Positions 34,032 through 43,750 of a DNA stretch of 64,000 nucleotides are shown here, piece by piece. The notes beneath the pieces were generated by a model that did not search any database, was not told the origin of the DNA, and was given only the letters and a program-made list of their open reading frames with translations. The stretch's first letter is position 1; every line of letters starts with the position of its first letter. The DNA comes from UBA2965 sp036526135 (GTDB taxonomy: Bacteria > Pseudomonadota > Gammaproteobacteria > Pseudomonadales > Azotimanducaceae), in assembly GCA_036526135.1 (NCBI GenBank), contig DATCZA010000034.1, positions 94,953-158,952 on the forward strand, given 5' to 3'. The position numbers were made by a program, and so were the translations under genes.

Positions 34032-35429
34032 ATGACTGACGTCGTCGTAGCCGAACTCATCGAAGCTTTGGGGGAAGACTGCGTTTTGACCGGGGAAGAC
34101 GTGCACAGCCGCCAGGCTGGCATCTGGCGCTCGGATACGATCCAGGCCAAAGCGCTCGTCCGGCCCAGGACCACTGCGGAAGTCAGCCGCACCCTGGCCA
34201 TCTGCAATGCCCACGGCCAGAGCATCGTTCCCCATGGCGGGCTGACCGGGCTGGTGGAAAGCGCCATTACCGGCCCGGACGACGTCGCTCTCTCGCTGGA
34301 ACGCATGAACCGGATCGAGGAAATCAATCCGGTAGATCGAACCATGGTGGTTCAGAGCGGGGTAATTCTGCAGGTGCTTCAGGAAGCTGCCGAGGAGCAC
34401 CAGCTCATGTTTCCGCTCGATCTGGGCGGGCGCGGCAGCTGCACCATCGGCGGCAACATATCTACCAACGCCGGAGGGAATCGGGTCATTCGCTACGGCA
34501 TGACGCGGGACATGGTTCTGGGCCTGGAAGCGGTGCTCGCTGACGGCACGGTGCTCTCCAGCATGAACCAGATGATCAAGAACAACGCCGGCTACGACCT
34601 CAAGCAGCTTTTCATCGGCACGGAAGGAAGCCTCGGGGTGGTCACCCGGGCAGTGTTGCGGCTGCGTGAGCAGCCTGCCTGCCGTGCGACCCTGCTCGTC
34701 TCGCTGGACGAGTTCGCCAAGCTGGCGCAGTTCCTCAAGCACATGGACGCAGCGCTGGGAGGCGCGCTTTCCGCCTTCGAGGTCATGTGGAACAACTTCT
34801 ATACCCTGGTCACCACGCCGCCCGCGGAGAACCAGGCGCCGATTCCCCGGGATTATCCCTACTACGCGCTGGTCGAGGCCATGGGCAGCGATGACGCTGC
34901 GGTGGAAGCCGCCCTCGCCGAGGCTTACGAAAAATCTCTCATTACGGATGCGGTCATCGCGCAGTCGGAAGCTCAGCGCCTGGCGCTGTGGGCGTTGCGA
35001 GACAGCGTGGAGCACACGGCCCGTTACGCCCCGATCTACACTTTCGACGTGAGCCTGCGCATCTCCCACATGGAGTCATACCTCGCGGAGGTCAATGCCC
35101 GCCTGGAAGCGCGTTATCAGGACGTCAACAATTTCACCTTCGGTCACATGGGAGACGGAAACCTGCACCTGGTCATCTCCGTCGGGGAGGGAGGTCCCGA
35201 GACTCGCAGGGCAGTGGAGGCGTGCGTCTACGAGCCGCTTGCTGCGATTCAGGGCTCGGTCTCCGCGGAGCATGGCGTTGGTCTCGAGAAGAAGCCCTAT
35301 CTCGGCATTTCCCGCAGCGAGCAGGAAATCGAGCTGATGAGGACGATCAAGCGGGCCCTCGATCCCAAGGGCATCCTCAATCCCGGCAAGATCTTCGACA
35401 GCGCATCGGTGAACGAAGCGGCTGCATGA
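34032..35429 (+). CDS. FAD-linked oxidase (D-lactate/2-hydroxyacid dehydrogenase type)
   Basis: A 465-residue flavoprotein. The FAD-binding PCMH domain (residues 35-215) has PHGGLTGLVESA and LGGRGSCTIGGNISTNAGG. The C-terminal FAD-oxidase domain has FTFGHMGDGNLHLVIS, with His ligands for a divalent metal, and SAEHGVGLEKK. The family includes GlcD, D-lactate dehydrogenase and D-2-hydroxyglutarate dehydrogenase. The stop overlaps the start of the amidase gene by four bases (ATGA), so an oxidised hydroxyacid amide or a coupled amide substrate may be handled by both. Confidence 0.9.
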   Translation: MTDVVVAELIEALGEDCVLTGEDVHSRQAGIWRSDTIQAKALVRPRTTAEVSRTLAICNAHGQSIVPHGGLTGLVESAITGPDDVALSLERMNRIEEINPVDRTMVVQSGVILQVLQEAAEEHQLMFPLDLGGRGSCTIGGNISTNAGGNRVIRYGMTRDMVLGLEAVLADGTVLSSMNQMIKNNAGYDLKQLFIGTEGSLGVVTRAVLRLREQPACRATLLVSLDEFAKLAQFLKHMDAALGGALSAFEVMWNNFYTLVTTPPAENQAPIPRDYPYYALVEAMGSDDAAVEAALAEAYEKSLITDAVIAQSEAQRLALWALRDSVEHTARYAPIYTFDVSLRISHMESYLAEVNARLEARYQDVNNFTFGHMGDGNLHLVISVGEGGPETRRAVEACVYEPLAAIQGSVSAEHGVGLEKKPYLGISRSEQEIELMRTIKRALDPKGILNPGKIFDSASVNEAAA

Positions 35430-36820
35430 CCGACCTTCACTACCTGTCGCTGGCCGGTGTGTGTCGCCGGATGAAGAGCGGCGAGCTCAGCGCGTCGGCG
35501 GTCACCGAGGCGATACTGGCCCGTATCGAAGCCCTCGACTCGAACCTGAACAGCTTTGCAACGGTCATGGCCGACGAGGCCCGCGCGGTTGCTGCCCGCC
35601 TCGATCAGGATCGTGCGGACGGCAAGCCGCTGGGCGCCCTCCACGGCGTTCCCGTCGCGGTGAAGGACCTGTTCGATACCCGCGGCGTGGTAACCGCCAG
35701 CGGCACTCGGGTCATGGGCGAGCGGGTTCCGGACGAGGATGCCACGGTGGTGCGCCGGCTCAAGGATGCAGGTGCGGTGATCGTCGGCAAGACGCAGCTC
35801 ACGGAGGGTGCCTACGGGACCCATCACCCGGACGTGGACCCGCCGAAGAACCCCTGGGACGGCGACTACTGGCCCGGCGTATCGTCTTCGGGATCCGGGG
35901 TGGCGGTGGCGGCAGGGCTGTCCTTTGGCGCGCTCGGCTCGGACACGGGCGGCAGCATCCGTTTTCCGAGCGCCTGCTGCGGGCTCGTCGGCATCAAGCC
36001 TACGTACGGAAGGGTAAGCCGATACGGTGCGTTTCCCCTAGCCGAGTCGCTGGATCACGTGGGCCCCATGGCGCGCAGCGTTGAGGACGCCGCCCGGCTG
36101 CTTCAGGTGCTCGCGGGCGCCGATCCGTACGACGTCACCACGCAGCCCGACCCAGTGCCCAACTACGCTGCCTCTGTGGCCGATACCCTGCCGGGCCTTC
36201 GAATTGGCGTCGACTGGGACTACGTGTCCAAAGGCGTCGACGAGCCCGTGGTGGAGACGATCCGGGAAGCCCTGGAGATCTTTCGGGAGCTCGGCGCCAC
36301 GGTGGTCGATATCGAGGTGCCGGCGAGTGCCGCGACGCTCGTGCGAGGGTGGGGAGTCACCTGCGGTATGGAGTGCGCGCGTGCCCACCGGGATTTCTAT
36401 CCCGACCGCAAGGCGGAATACGGACCCGTGCTGGCGGCCTTCATCGATTACGGGCGGGCGGTTTCCCGGGAGGATTACGGATTGCTCGAAACCGTCCGCG
36501 CGGAGTTTCGCGATGGGCTCAACGGGTGCCTGGAAAGCGCCGACGTCATCATCGCTCCCTGCATGCCCGAGTTGCCGCCCCCAGCCGACGCATTGGCGGA
36601 CGGACCACGACGGTCGTCAGATCGGGCGGATCTCATCACCTTTACCGCGCCTTTCAATTATTCCGGTCACCCGACCATCACCCTGCCGGCGAAGCTCGAA
36701 CGGGGCAGCCTGCCGAGAGCCTTTCAGCTCATCGCGCGACCCCTGGGAGAGCCTACCCTCGTTCGTGTCGGCAGCGCGTTCGAAAGCGCTCTCGGCCTGG
36801 ACGCGCATCCCATTCCCTGA
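35426..36820 (+). CDS. amidase-signature enzyme
   Basis: A 464-residue amidase starting at ATG 35426 in the stop of the FAD oxidase gene. The Ser-cisSer-Lys triad is present: Lys in VAVKDLFDTRG, and SSSGSGVAVAAG / GSDTGGSIRFPSACC for the serines. The sequence is closer to GatA-type than to the amidase at 27248. It may hydrolyse an amide produced or consumed with the neighbouring FAD oxidase. It is translationally coupled to that gene. Confidence 0.92.
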   Translation: MTDLHYLSLAGVCRRMKSGELSASAVTEAILARIEALDSNLNSFATVMADEARAVAARLDQDRADGKPLGALHGVPVAVKDLFDTRGVVTASGTRVMGERVPDEDATVVRRLKDAGAVIVGKTQLTEGAYGTHHPDVDPPKNPWDGDYWPGVSSSGSGVAVAAGLSFGALGSDTGGSIRFPSACCGLVGIKPTYGRVSRYGAFPLAESLDHVGPMARSVEDAARLLQVLAGADPYDVTTQPDPVPNYAASVADTLPGLRIGVDWDYVSKGVDEPVVETIREALEIFRELGATVVDIEVPASAATLVRGWGVTCGMECARAHRDFYPDRKAEYGPVLAAFIDYGRAVSREDYGLLETVRAEFRDGLNGCLESADVIIAPCMPELPPPADALADGPRRSSDRADLITFTAPFNYSGHPTITLPAKLERGSLPRAFQLIARPLGEPTLVRVGSAFESALGLDAHPIP

Positions 36821-36873
36821 CCGGGCCCCGACGCCCGGCGTCGCTGGCTACGCCTGACCCGGAAATCAAGCGA

Positions 36874-37266
36874 TCAACCGTCAGCGCTCGCCTTTCCCCG
36901 CGTGCCTGTGAGCCAGGCGATCCAGAACGCCGCGAGCAGCAGGTCGACGGTCACGGCGGCCGCCAGGGGAGCGCGAGCCAGACCGGCAAGCCAAAGGGCT
37001 GCCGCCACCGCGAAGGCGCCCCCTTTGCCAAGGGCGCCCAACCACAGCAGGGGCCTGACGATGCTCGGTTGCAGGGCCATCCAGCCGTAGGCGAGCCCGA
37101 GCAGGGCCACCAGATATGCTGCAAGGTAGGCGTACACGGGATCGGGCGCTGCCGGCAGGCCCAGCAGCTGACCCGGCCAGGACGAGGGGAAAGCCAGGAT
37201 GTAGGCAGCACCGGCGTTGAGCGGCAGGCTTATCCAGAGCGACAGCCGCAGAACAAGCTCGATCAT
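36874..37266 (-). CDS. small four-helix membrane protein
   Basis: A 130-residue hydrophobic protein with four predicted membrane helices (LRLSLWISLPLNAGAAYILA; YLAAYLVALLGLAYGWMA; LLWLGALGKGGAFAVAAALW; AAAVTVDLLLAAFWIAWL). The start is ATG 37266; GTG 37287 is possible. I do not recognise the family. It sits between the amidase (convergent) and a MaoC dehydratase (same strand, 25 bases upstream). Confidence 0.75.
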   Translation of the reverse strand: MIELVLRLSLWISLPLNAGAAYILAFPSSWPGQLLGLPAAPDPVYAYLAAYLVALLGLAYGWMALQPSIVRPLLWLGALGKGGAFAVAAALWLAGLARAPLAAAVTVDLLLAAFWIAWLTGTRGKASADG

Positions 37267-37291
37267 TGCCGCTCGCCGCAGGCGCACGCTA

Positions 37292-38131
37292 TCAGGCGTA
37301 TGTGAACACGCCCTGATCGATGACCGCGTCGCCGTTCTGATTGGTCGTCCTGAACAAAGCCCTGCCTTCGTCCACCACCCATATCGAGATCGTCAACTCG
37401 TCCCCGGGGATCACGGGCTTGGAAAACCGGCTGTTCATGCTCTTGAATCGGCTCGGGTCTCCGTCGCAAAGGGTGTGCAGGAGGGCGCGACCTGTGAATC
37501 CCCACGTGCACAGCCCGTGCAGTATGGGCTTCTCGAAGCCGCCGAGCGCCGCAAAGGAAGGATCCGAATGCAGCGGGTTGCGATCGCCTGAGAGCCGGTA
37601 GGTGAGCGCCTGATCCTCCCTGGTCGCGTAGGTGACCTGATGGTCCGGCTCGCGGTCGGGAAATTCCACTTTCTCGCTGGGCCCTCGATCGCCGCCCCAG
37701 CCCCCTTCGCCGCGGCAGAAGAGGCTCGTTCGTGTCTTCAGAAGCGGCTTGCCCGTGGCGACGTTCGTGGATGTGGATTCGAACTCCAGCACCGCCGCGG
37801 AGCCTTTGTCCCAGATGGCGGTCACTTTACCCACGCTATCGATCTCTCCGTCCGGCGGGATCTCGTCGTAGAGCTCGATGCCCTGCTCGCCATGGACCAT
37901 GAGCGCGGGGTTGAAGGACCCGATGGCGTCCATCGGCACACCGCCGCCGCCGATGATCACGGCGAAGGTGGGCAGAACCCGTTGCGCCACGTCCTTTGTG
38001 TTCTCGGTGGTGAAAGCGAGCTCATCGGTGCCTGAACCGACGCCCACAGCGTAGAGCAAAGCATCTTTGGACGACCAGCTGCGGCGCACCGGACGTCCCT
38101 CGGCGCCGACGGCATCTGGGTTGATTGGCAT
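37292..38131 (-). CDS. MaoC-type enoyl-CoA hydratase 2 (two hot-dog domains)
   Basis: A 279-residue protein with two hot-dog domains, as in the hydratase-2 part of peroxisomal MFE-2. The first half (residues 1-150) has AVGVGSGTDELAFTTE, typical of that family's non-catalytic domain. The second has LSGDRNPLHSDPSFA with the catalytic Asp and His, then PILHGLCTWGFTGRALL. It hydrates trans-2-enoyl-CoA to the (R)-3-hydroxy form. The start at ATG 38131 has a strong GGGAGGA. Contrast with the split version at 7692 and 8198. Confidence 0.92.
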   Translation of the reverse strand: MPINPDAVGAEGRPVRRSWSSKDALLYAVGVGSGTDELAFTTENTKDVAQRVLPTFAVIIGGGGVPMDAIGSFNPALMVHGEQGIELYDEIPPDGEIDSVGKVTAIWDKGSAAVLEFESTSTNVATGKPLLKTRTSLFCRGEGGWGGDRGPSEKVEFPDREPDHQVTYATREDQALTYRLSGDRNPLHSDPSFAALGGFEKPILHGLCTWGFTGRALLHTLCDGDPSRFKSMNSRFSKPVIPGDELTISIWVVDEGRALFRTTNQNGDAVIDQGVFTYA

Positions 38132-38278
38132 GCGAAGATCCTCCCGCTTACATGGATGCCCGCTACCATAGCCGTGGGCCCCATTGCGATCAACGCGAAT
38201 GCAGCCGCGGCAGCGGACTGGACCTGGGAATCCAGATGGGGACAATGGCGTCCTCCCGGCCGATGGTTTGAGAACGAC

Positions 38279-39175
38279 TTGTCTGTCCCGACATCACGGA
38301 CTTCTGCCGCAGCCCTGCTGGCCTGCCTGCTTGTTGCGGCGGCCGCGACCGAAGCGGCGTCCTATCGGCTGCCCGAAGGCGGAGAGGACGTCATCGGCGC
38401 CAGCATCAGCCTGACGCTCGCCTACGAAGACACCTTTGCAGGTGTGGCTCAGCAATTCGGCGTGGGCTATCAGGAACTGGTGGATGCCAACCCCGGGGTG
38501 GATCCCTGGCTACCCGGAGATGGTGCCCGTATCGTCATGCCCACCGCCTACGTGCTGCCCTCCGCGCCAAGGGAAGGGATCGTCATAAACGTCGCCGAGT
38601 ATCGGCTCTACTACTATCCGCCTGGTCGCGGCTCGGTCATCACGTTCCCGGTGGGGGTAGGGCGGATGGACTTCCCCACGCCGCTCATCAGCACCAAGGT
38701 GGTCACCAGGATAGAGAACCCTAGCTGGACCCCAACAGATGCGGCCCGGCGGGAGCATGCAGAGATGGGTGATCCGCTTCCCCACGTGGTGCCGCCAGGG
38801 CCTGACAACCCTCTGGGGCATCTAGCCATTCAGCTGAGCGCGCCTGGATATTTCATTCACGGCACCAACAAACCGTTCGGCGTAGGTCAGGGTGTCAGCC
38901 ACGGCTGCGTCCGCCTGTATCCGGGCCACATAGAGACGCTGTCGGAGCTCGTTCCGAACGGGACGCCCGTATACATCGTCAATGAGCCCTACAAGGTGGG
39001 ATGGCGCGATGGCGAGCTCTGGATAGAGGCGCACCGCAACCTATATGGCGAAAACCAGGCTTCCGAACTCGTTGCGCTGATTGTCGATGCCACAGAAAAA
39101 CGCGACGCCAGTGTGGACTGGCGTCGCGTCGACGAGGTCAGTGCAGCACTGACCGGGATTCCGGTCAGGCTTTAA
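38279..39175 (+). CDS. L,D-transpeptidase with LysM-like domain (ErfK/YbiS/YcfS type)
   Basis: A protein of about 298 residues. Signal peptide (SRTSAAALLACLLVAAAATEA) then a LysM-like segment (YEDTFAGVAQQFGVGYQEL) and YkuD catalytic domain ending in HGTNKPFGVGQGVSHGCVRLYP with the nucleophilic Cys and His. It is of the group that cross-links peptidoglycan or attaches Lpp to it. The start is a weak point: TTG 38279 gives a signal peptide, while the ATG at 38156 adds 41 poorly folded residues. The next gene, on the other strand, encodes an Lpp/OprI-like lipoprotein, a likely substrate. Confidence 0.88.
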   Translation: MSVPTSRTSAAALLACLLVAAAATEAASYRLPEGGEDVIGASISLTLAYEDTFAGVAQQFGVGYQELVDANPGVDPWLPGDGARIVMPTAYVLPSAPREGIVINVAEYRLYYYPPGRGSVITFPVGVGRMDFPTPLISTKVVTRIENPSWTPTDAARREHAEMGDPLPHVVPPGPDNPLGHLAIQLSAPGYFIHGTNKPFGVGQGVSHGCVRLYPGHIETLSELVPNGTPVYIVNEPYKVGWRDGELWIEAHRNLYGENQASELVALIVDATEKRDASVDWRRVDEVSAALTGIPVRL

Positions 39176-39182
39176 CGGAGCA

Positions 39183-39455
39183 CTACTTCCGGGAGCAGCA
39201 GGTCTCCGAAATCCGCTCCGCCCGCTCGTTGGCCGCATTGGCGGCGTCCAGCGCACGCTCCGCGGTGGACTGAGCAGCCGCGGCGTCGCTCGCCGCTCGG
39301 GAAGCAGCAGAAGCGGCATCTCCGGCAGCGTCGTTAGCGGAGCCAATCTGGTTCTCCAGCGCGCTGACGCGGTTCTGGAGAGCCTCGACCTGTTCGGTAG
39401 TTGCGCAGCCTGCGAGCAGCAGGGTGGCGATCATGGCAAAGAAAAGATTTTTCAC
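39183..39455 (-). CDS. lpp: Lpp/OprI-type murein lipoprotein
   Basis: A 90-residue lipoprotein. Lipobox LLAGC gives mature Cys17. The rest is an alanine-rich zipper (AGDAASAASRAASDAAAAQS, AERALDAANAANERAER) with an end of CCSRK. The Arg-Lys terminus matches the OprI and Lpp class, where the final Lys side chain is linked to peptidoglycan by L,D-transpeptidase. The two Cys near the C-terminus are unusual and could form a disulphide. The stop faces the L,D-transpeptidase gene with a gap of seven bases. Confidence 0.92.
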   Translation of the reverse strand: MKNLFFAMIATLLLAGCATTEQVEALQNRVSALENQIGSANDAAGDAASAASRAASDAAAAQSTAERALDAANAANERAERISETCCSRK

Positions 39456-39545
39456 TTGGGGGCCTCACTCAGCCAGGTTTTTCTCGGAAGCGAACCCTAC
39501 CATAGTCAGCGGCTTTGTCATCAGTTGATTGCGCTGAAATTATGC

Positions 39546-40622
39546 TCATTGATCGAGTCGCACCGGGATGCGCCGGCTTCCGAACTGGCCCGGAGGCCCT
39601 TCGAGATGTCCGGCCAGCGGCTCGCCGCAGGCGCTGCAGCGTCCGGCCCCGTCCAGTCCCCAGCGGCCCAGCTGATACCAGTCGCGCTCGATGAGCAGGG
39701 CATCGCAGGCCGAGCAGTAGGTGCTGGAGCCGGCAGGATCGTGCACGTTGCCGGTGTAGGCGAAGTGCACCCCGTTGCGCCTGGCAATGCTGCGAGCCCG
39801 GGTCAGGGTGCCTGGGGGCGTGCTGGGCACGTCGCGCATCTTCCAGTCCGGGTGAAAGGCGGTGAAGTGCATGGGCACGTCGGGACCCAAGTGCTCGACG
39901 ACCCAGCCCGTCATCTCGTCGAGCTCCTCGTCGGAGTCGTTCTCGCCCGGTATCAACAGCGTGGTCAGCTCGAGCCAGGTGTTGGTCTCGTGGCGGATGA
40001 ATTCCAGCGTCTCCAGAACCGGCGCGAGGTGGCCGCCGCAGATCTTGTGGTAGAAGCGCTCGCTGAACGCCTTGAGGTCGACGTTGGCGGCGTCCACCGC
40101 GGAGAAAAACTCGCGCCGGGGCTCGGGGTCCACGTATCCGGCCGTCACGGCCACGGACTTCACGCCGACTTCGCGACAGGCGTCGGCGACGTCGACGGCG
40201 TACTCCAGGAAGATGACCGGGTCGTTGTAGGTGAAAGCCACGCTTCGGCACGCCAGATCCACCGCGGCTTCGGCCAGCCGCTCCGGCATGGCTCGATCGG
40301 CCAGGGTGTCCATCTCGCGGGACTTGCTCATGTCCCAGTTCTGGCAGAACTTGCAGGCGAGGTTGCAGCCCGCGGTGCCGAAGGAGAGCACGCTGCTGCC
40401 GGGGTAGAAGTGGTTCAGCGGTTTCTTCTCGATGGGGTCCACGCAGAACCCCGACGATCTGCCGTAGCTGACGAGCTTCACCTCACCGTCGAGACACTGG
40501 CGCACGTAGCACAGTCCCCGCTGGCCCTCGCGCAGGCGGCAGTGGCGCGGACAAACGTCGCACTGAGTGCGGCCATCGTCCAGCGTATGCCAGTAGCGCG
40601 TGGGCACGATTGTCTGATCCAT
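39546..40622 (-). CDS. amrS: AmmeMemoRadiSam system radical SAM enzyme
   Basis: A 358-residue radical SAM protein. The [4Fe-4S]-SAM motif is Cys86-x3-Cys90-x2-Cys93 (GTAGCNLACKFCQN). An N-terminal Cys cluster (CDVCPRHCRL, then GLCYVRQC) and a C-terminal pair of CxxC motifs (YCSACDALL; RCSACGEPL) may hold zinc or extra clusters. The start is ATG 40620-40622. This is the AmrS-type component found beside AMMECR1 and Memo genes in bacteria and archaea. Reaction unknown. Divergent from amrB across 60 bases with a palindrome. Confidence 0.92.
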   Translation of the reverse strand: MDQTIVPTRYWHTLDDGRTQCDVCPRHCRLREGQRGLCYVRQCLDGEVKLVSYGRSSGFCVDPIEKKPLNHFYPGSSVLSFGTAGCNLACKFCQNWDMSKSREMDTLADRAMPERLAEAAVDLACRSVAFTYNDPVIFLEYAVDVADACREVGVKSVAVTAGYVDPEPRREFFSAVDAANVDLKAFSERFYHKICGGHLAPVLETLEFIRHETNTWLELTTLLIPGENDSDEELDEMTGWVVEHLGPDVPMHFTAFHPDWKMRDVPSTPPGTLTRARSIARRNGVHFAYTGNVHDPAGSSTYCSACDALLIERDWYQLGRWGLDGAGRCSACGEPLAGHLEGPPGQFGSRRIPVRLDQ

Positions 40623-40630
40623 GGTTGCTT

Positions 40631-40651
40631 TATGGGGTCGGTACCCCCATA
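40631..40651. promoter_or_regulatory. operator-like palindrome between amrS and amrB
   Basis: TATGGGG, seven bases, CCCCATA: a perfect seven-base inverted repeat in the 60-base divergent spacer. Its position between two divergent starts suits a shared regulator site or overlapping promoter. No regulator gene is adjacent. Confidence 0.5.
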
Positions 40652-40682
40652 TACCAAGCGCCTTAACAATCTTCCGAATGCC

Positions 40683-41468
40683 ATGGTCAGCAGATCGCCC
40701 GCCGTAGCGGACCTGTTCTATCCCGGAGATCCGGCCGAGCTGGCCGGGACGGTGCGGGCGTACCTGGACCGCGCGGATGCGCCCACGGTCGCCCTGCGAC
40801 CGAAGGCGCTGATCGTGCCTCACGCCGGCTACGCATACTCCGGGCCGGTGGCGGCGACGGCGTATCGGACCCTCGAGCCTTTTCGGCACGAGGTGGAACG
40901 TGTGATCCTCATGGGCCCGGCCCATCGGGTGTATCTGGAAGGCCTGGCGGTCCCCGAGACTGATGCGTTTGCGGTCCCGACGGGTAACGTGCCGGTGGAC
41001 GTCGAAGCCGTGGCCCGACTGCTCGAGCTCCCCGGAGTGCTGGCCTCTGACCAGGCCCACGCCGCCGAGCACTGCCTGGAGGTGCACCTGCCCTTCCTCC
41101 AGGCGGTGCTTGATCGTTTTTCCATCGTTCCCGTGGTCGTCGGCGCGTGCTCGAGCGAGCTGGTGGCCGACGTGCTCGACCTGCTCTGGGGCGGAGACGA
41201 AACCCTCATCGTCGTGAGTTCCGATCTGTCCCACTATCATCCCTACGAGGTGGCTCAGGCGCTCGATGCGGCGACGGCAGGCGAGATTCTCGCTCGCGCC
41301 TGCAACCTGACCGGCGAGCAGGCGTGCGGAGCGGTCGCCATCAACGGTTTGATGCTGGCGGCTACCGGTCACGACCTTCAGGTGCGGGAGCTCGACCTTC
41401 GCAATTCGGGCGATACGGCCGGCGACCGTGATCGGGTGGTGGGTTATGGCGCGTTTGCCCTCGACTGA
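40683..41468 (+). CDS. amrB: AmmeMemoRadiSam system protein B (Memo family)
   Basis: A 261-residue Memo-like protein. Conserved residues include PHAGYAYSGPVAATAYR, HAAEHCLEVHLPFLQ, SSDLSHYHPY, and GEQACGAVAINGLM, where three His and a Cys form the Memo active-site-like pocket that can bind copper. It resembles class III extradiol dioxygenases in fold. Start ATG 40683. It overlaps amrA by 23 bases. Confidence 0.93.
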   Translation: MVSRSPAVADLFYPGDPAELAGTVRAYLDRADAPTVALRPKALIVPHAGYAYSGPVAATAYRTLEPFRHEVERVILMGPAHRVYLEGLAVPETDAFAVPTGNVPVDVEAVARLLELPGVLASDQAHAAEHCLEVHLPFLQAVLDRFSIVPVVVGACSSELVADVLDLLWGGDETLIVVSSDLSHYHPYEVAQALDAATAGEILARACNLTGEQACGAVAINGLMLAATGHDLQVRELDLRNSGDTAGDRDRVVGYGAFALD

Positions 41469-42081
41469 TTACGGCCCCGACGCGCGACAGGCCCTGCTGG
41501 GCATCGCGCGGGACGCCATTCGGATTGGTCTCGAACGCCATGGCGTCGCGGACCCGATGTCCGTGGTGGACGTTCCCAGCCTGCTTCCCGAGCTTCTCGA
41601 GCCTCGAGCGACGTTCGTCACCCTGACCCAAGCCGGGTCGTTGCGCGGTTGCACGGGTTCGCTGGAGGCGTTGAGGCCGCTCGCGCTCGATGTGGTGGAA
41701 AACGCCTGCCACTCCGCATTTCGCGACCCGCGCTTCCCTCCGGTTCAGGCAGGCGAGCTGAACCGTCTGCGCATCGAGCTTTCGGTTCTCTCCCCCCTGG
41801 AGCGGATGCGGGTAGCCAGCGAGGGGGAGCTCCTGGAGCGTCTCGAGCCGTCCATGGGTCTGGTGATCGAGGAAGGCGGCCGGCGCGGTACCTTTCTGCC
41901 CAAGGTCTGGGAAAGCCTGCCGGATCCACGCGTTTTCCTGGACGAGCTCAAGGCCAAAGCCGGCTTCCCGGCTGGCCACTGGTCGGATGCCACAGAGGTT
42001 TTCTACTACCGAACCCAGACGTTTGCCGAGCCGGTGGCAGCGGTCGGTTCCGTGGTGTCGCATGGCGGTGATTCGGTGTAG
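41446..42081 (+). CDS. amrA: AmmeMemoRadiSam system protein A (AMMECR1 family)
   Basis: A 211-residue AMMECR1-domain protein. The family hallmark LRGCTGS is present (SLRGCTGSLEALRPL), followed by the NACHSAFRDPRFPPV segment and the conserved C-terminal KVWESLPDP. AMMECR1 is a fused or associated partner of Memo across life. It overlaps amrB by 23 bases, so it is translationally coupled. The role of the domain is unknown. Downstream is the Ltp2-like gene after 24 bases. Confidence 0.92.
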   Translation: MARLPSTDYGPDARQALLGIARDAIRIGLERHGVADPMSVVDVPSLLPELLEPRATFVTLTQAGSLRGCTGSLEALRPLALDVVENACHSAFRDPRFPPVQAGELNRLRIELSVLSPLERMRVASEGELLERLEPSMGLVIEEGGRRGTFLPKVWESLPDPRVFLDELKAKAGFPAGHWSDATEVFYYRTQTFAEPVAAVGSVVSHGGDSV

Positions 42082-42105
42082 ATTCCCCGGGATGGGGGAA
42101 ACCAG

Positions 42106-43280
<1,175 letters not shown>

Positions 43281-43284
<4 letters not shown>

Positions 43285-43724
43285 GCTACTACCTCAGACC
43301 CGGCCTGCCACAGCCCGCGCCGCTTCCGGACGGCCTGGACCGACCTTACTGGGACGGGCTGCGCGAGGATCGGCTGATGCTGCAGCGGTGCGCGCAGTGC
43401 GGTGGCTGGCAGTGGGGTCCCGAGTGGATCTGCCACCACTGTCTCGGCTTTGAGCTTGCTTTCGAAGCGGTAACACCACGCGGTATCGTCTACAGCTACG
43501 AAAGGGTCTGGCACCCGGTCCATCCCGCGCTTGCCGAGCAGGGCCCTTACCTGGTCGTTCTGGTCGAGATTCCCCAGGCGGACGGGGTGCGATTGGTCGG
43601 CAACCTGCTCGGCGACCCGCTCCAGGATGTGGAGATCGGCTCGGCCGTGGAGGCCGTGTTCGAGCATCACGAGGACGTGGACGAACCCTTCACGCTGCTG
43701 CAGTGGAGGCTTCTGGCCGACTAA
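43281..43724 (+). CDS. DUF35 zinc-ribbon/OB-fold partner protein
   Basis: A 147-residue protein starting in the aldolase stop (ATGA). A rubredoxin-like zinc ribbon uses Cys37, Cys40, Cys51 and Cys54 (RCAQCGGW and WICHHCLG). The OB-fold follows (RGIVYSYERVWHPV). DUF35 domains bind thiolase-family enzymes and acyl-CoA, and Ltp2-type aldolases are active only with one. The 4-base overlap suggests a 1:1 complex. An N-terminal DUF35 hydratase part, as in ChsH2, is absent here. Confidence 0.92.
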
Positions 43725-43750
43725 TTCTGCCCTTGAACTCGGAGTTCAGC

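Noticed and set aside
39456..40682. Plus-strand frame extending amrB upstream to 39456
   Set aside because: This part is antisense to amrS; the Memo family begins at the ATG at 40683 (MVSRSPAVADLFYPG).
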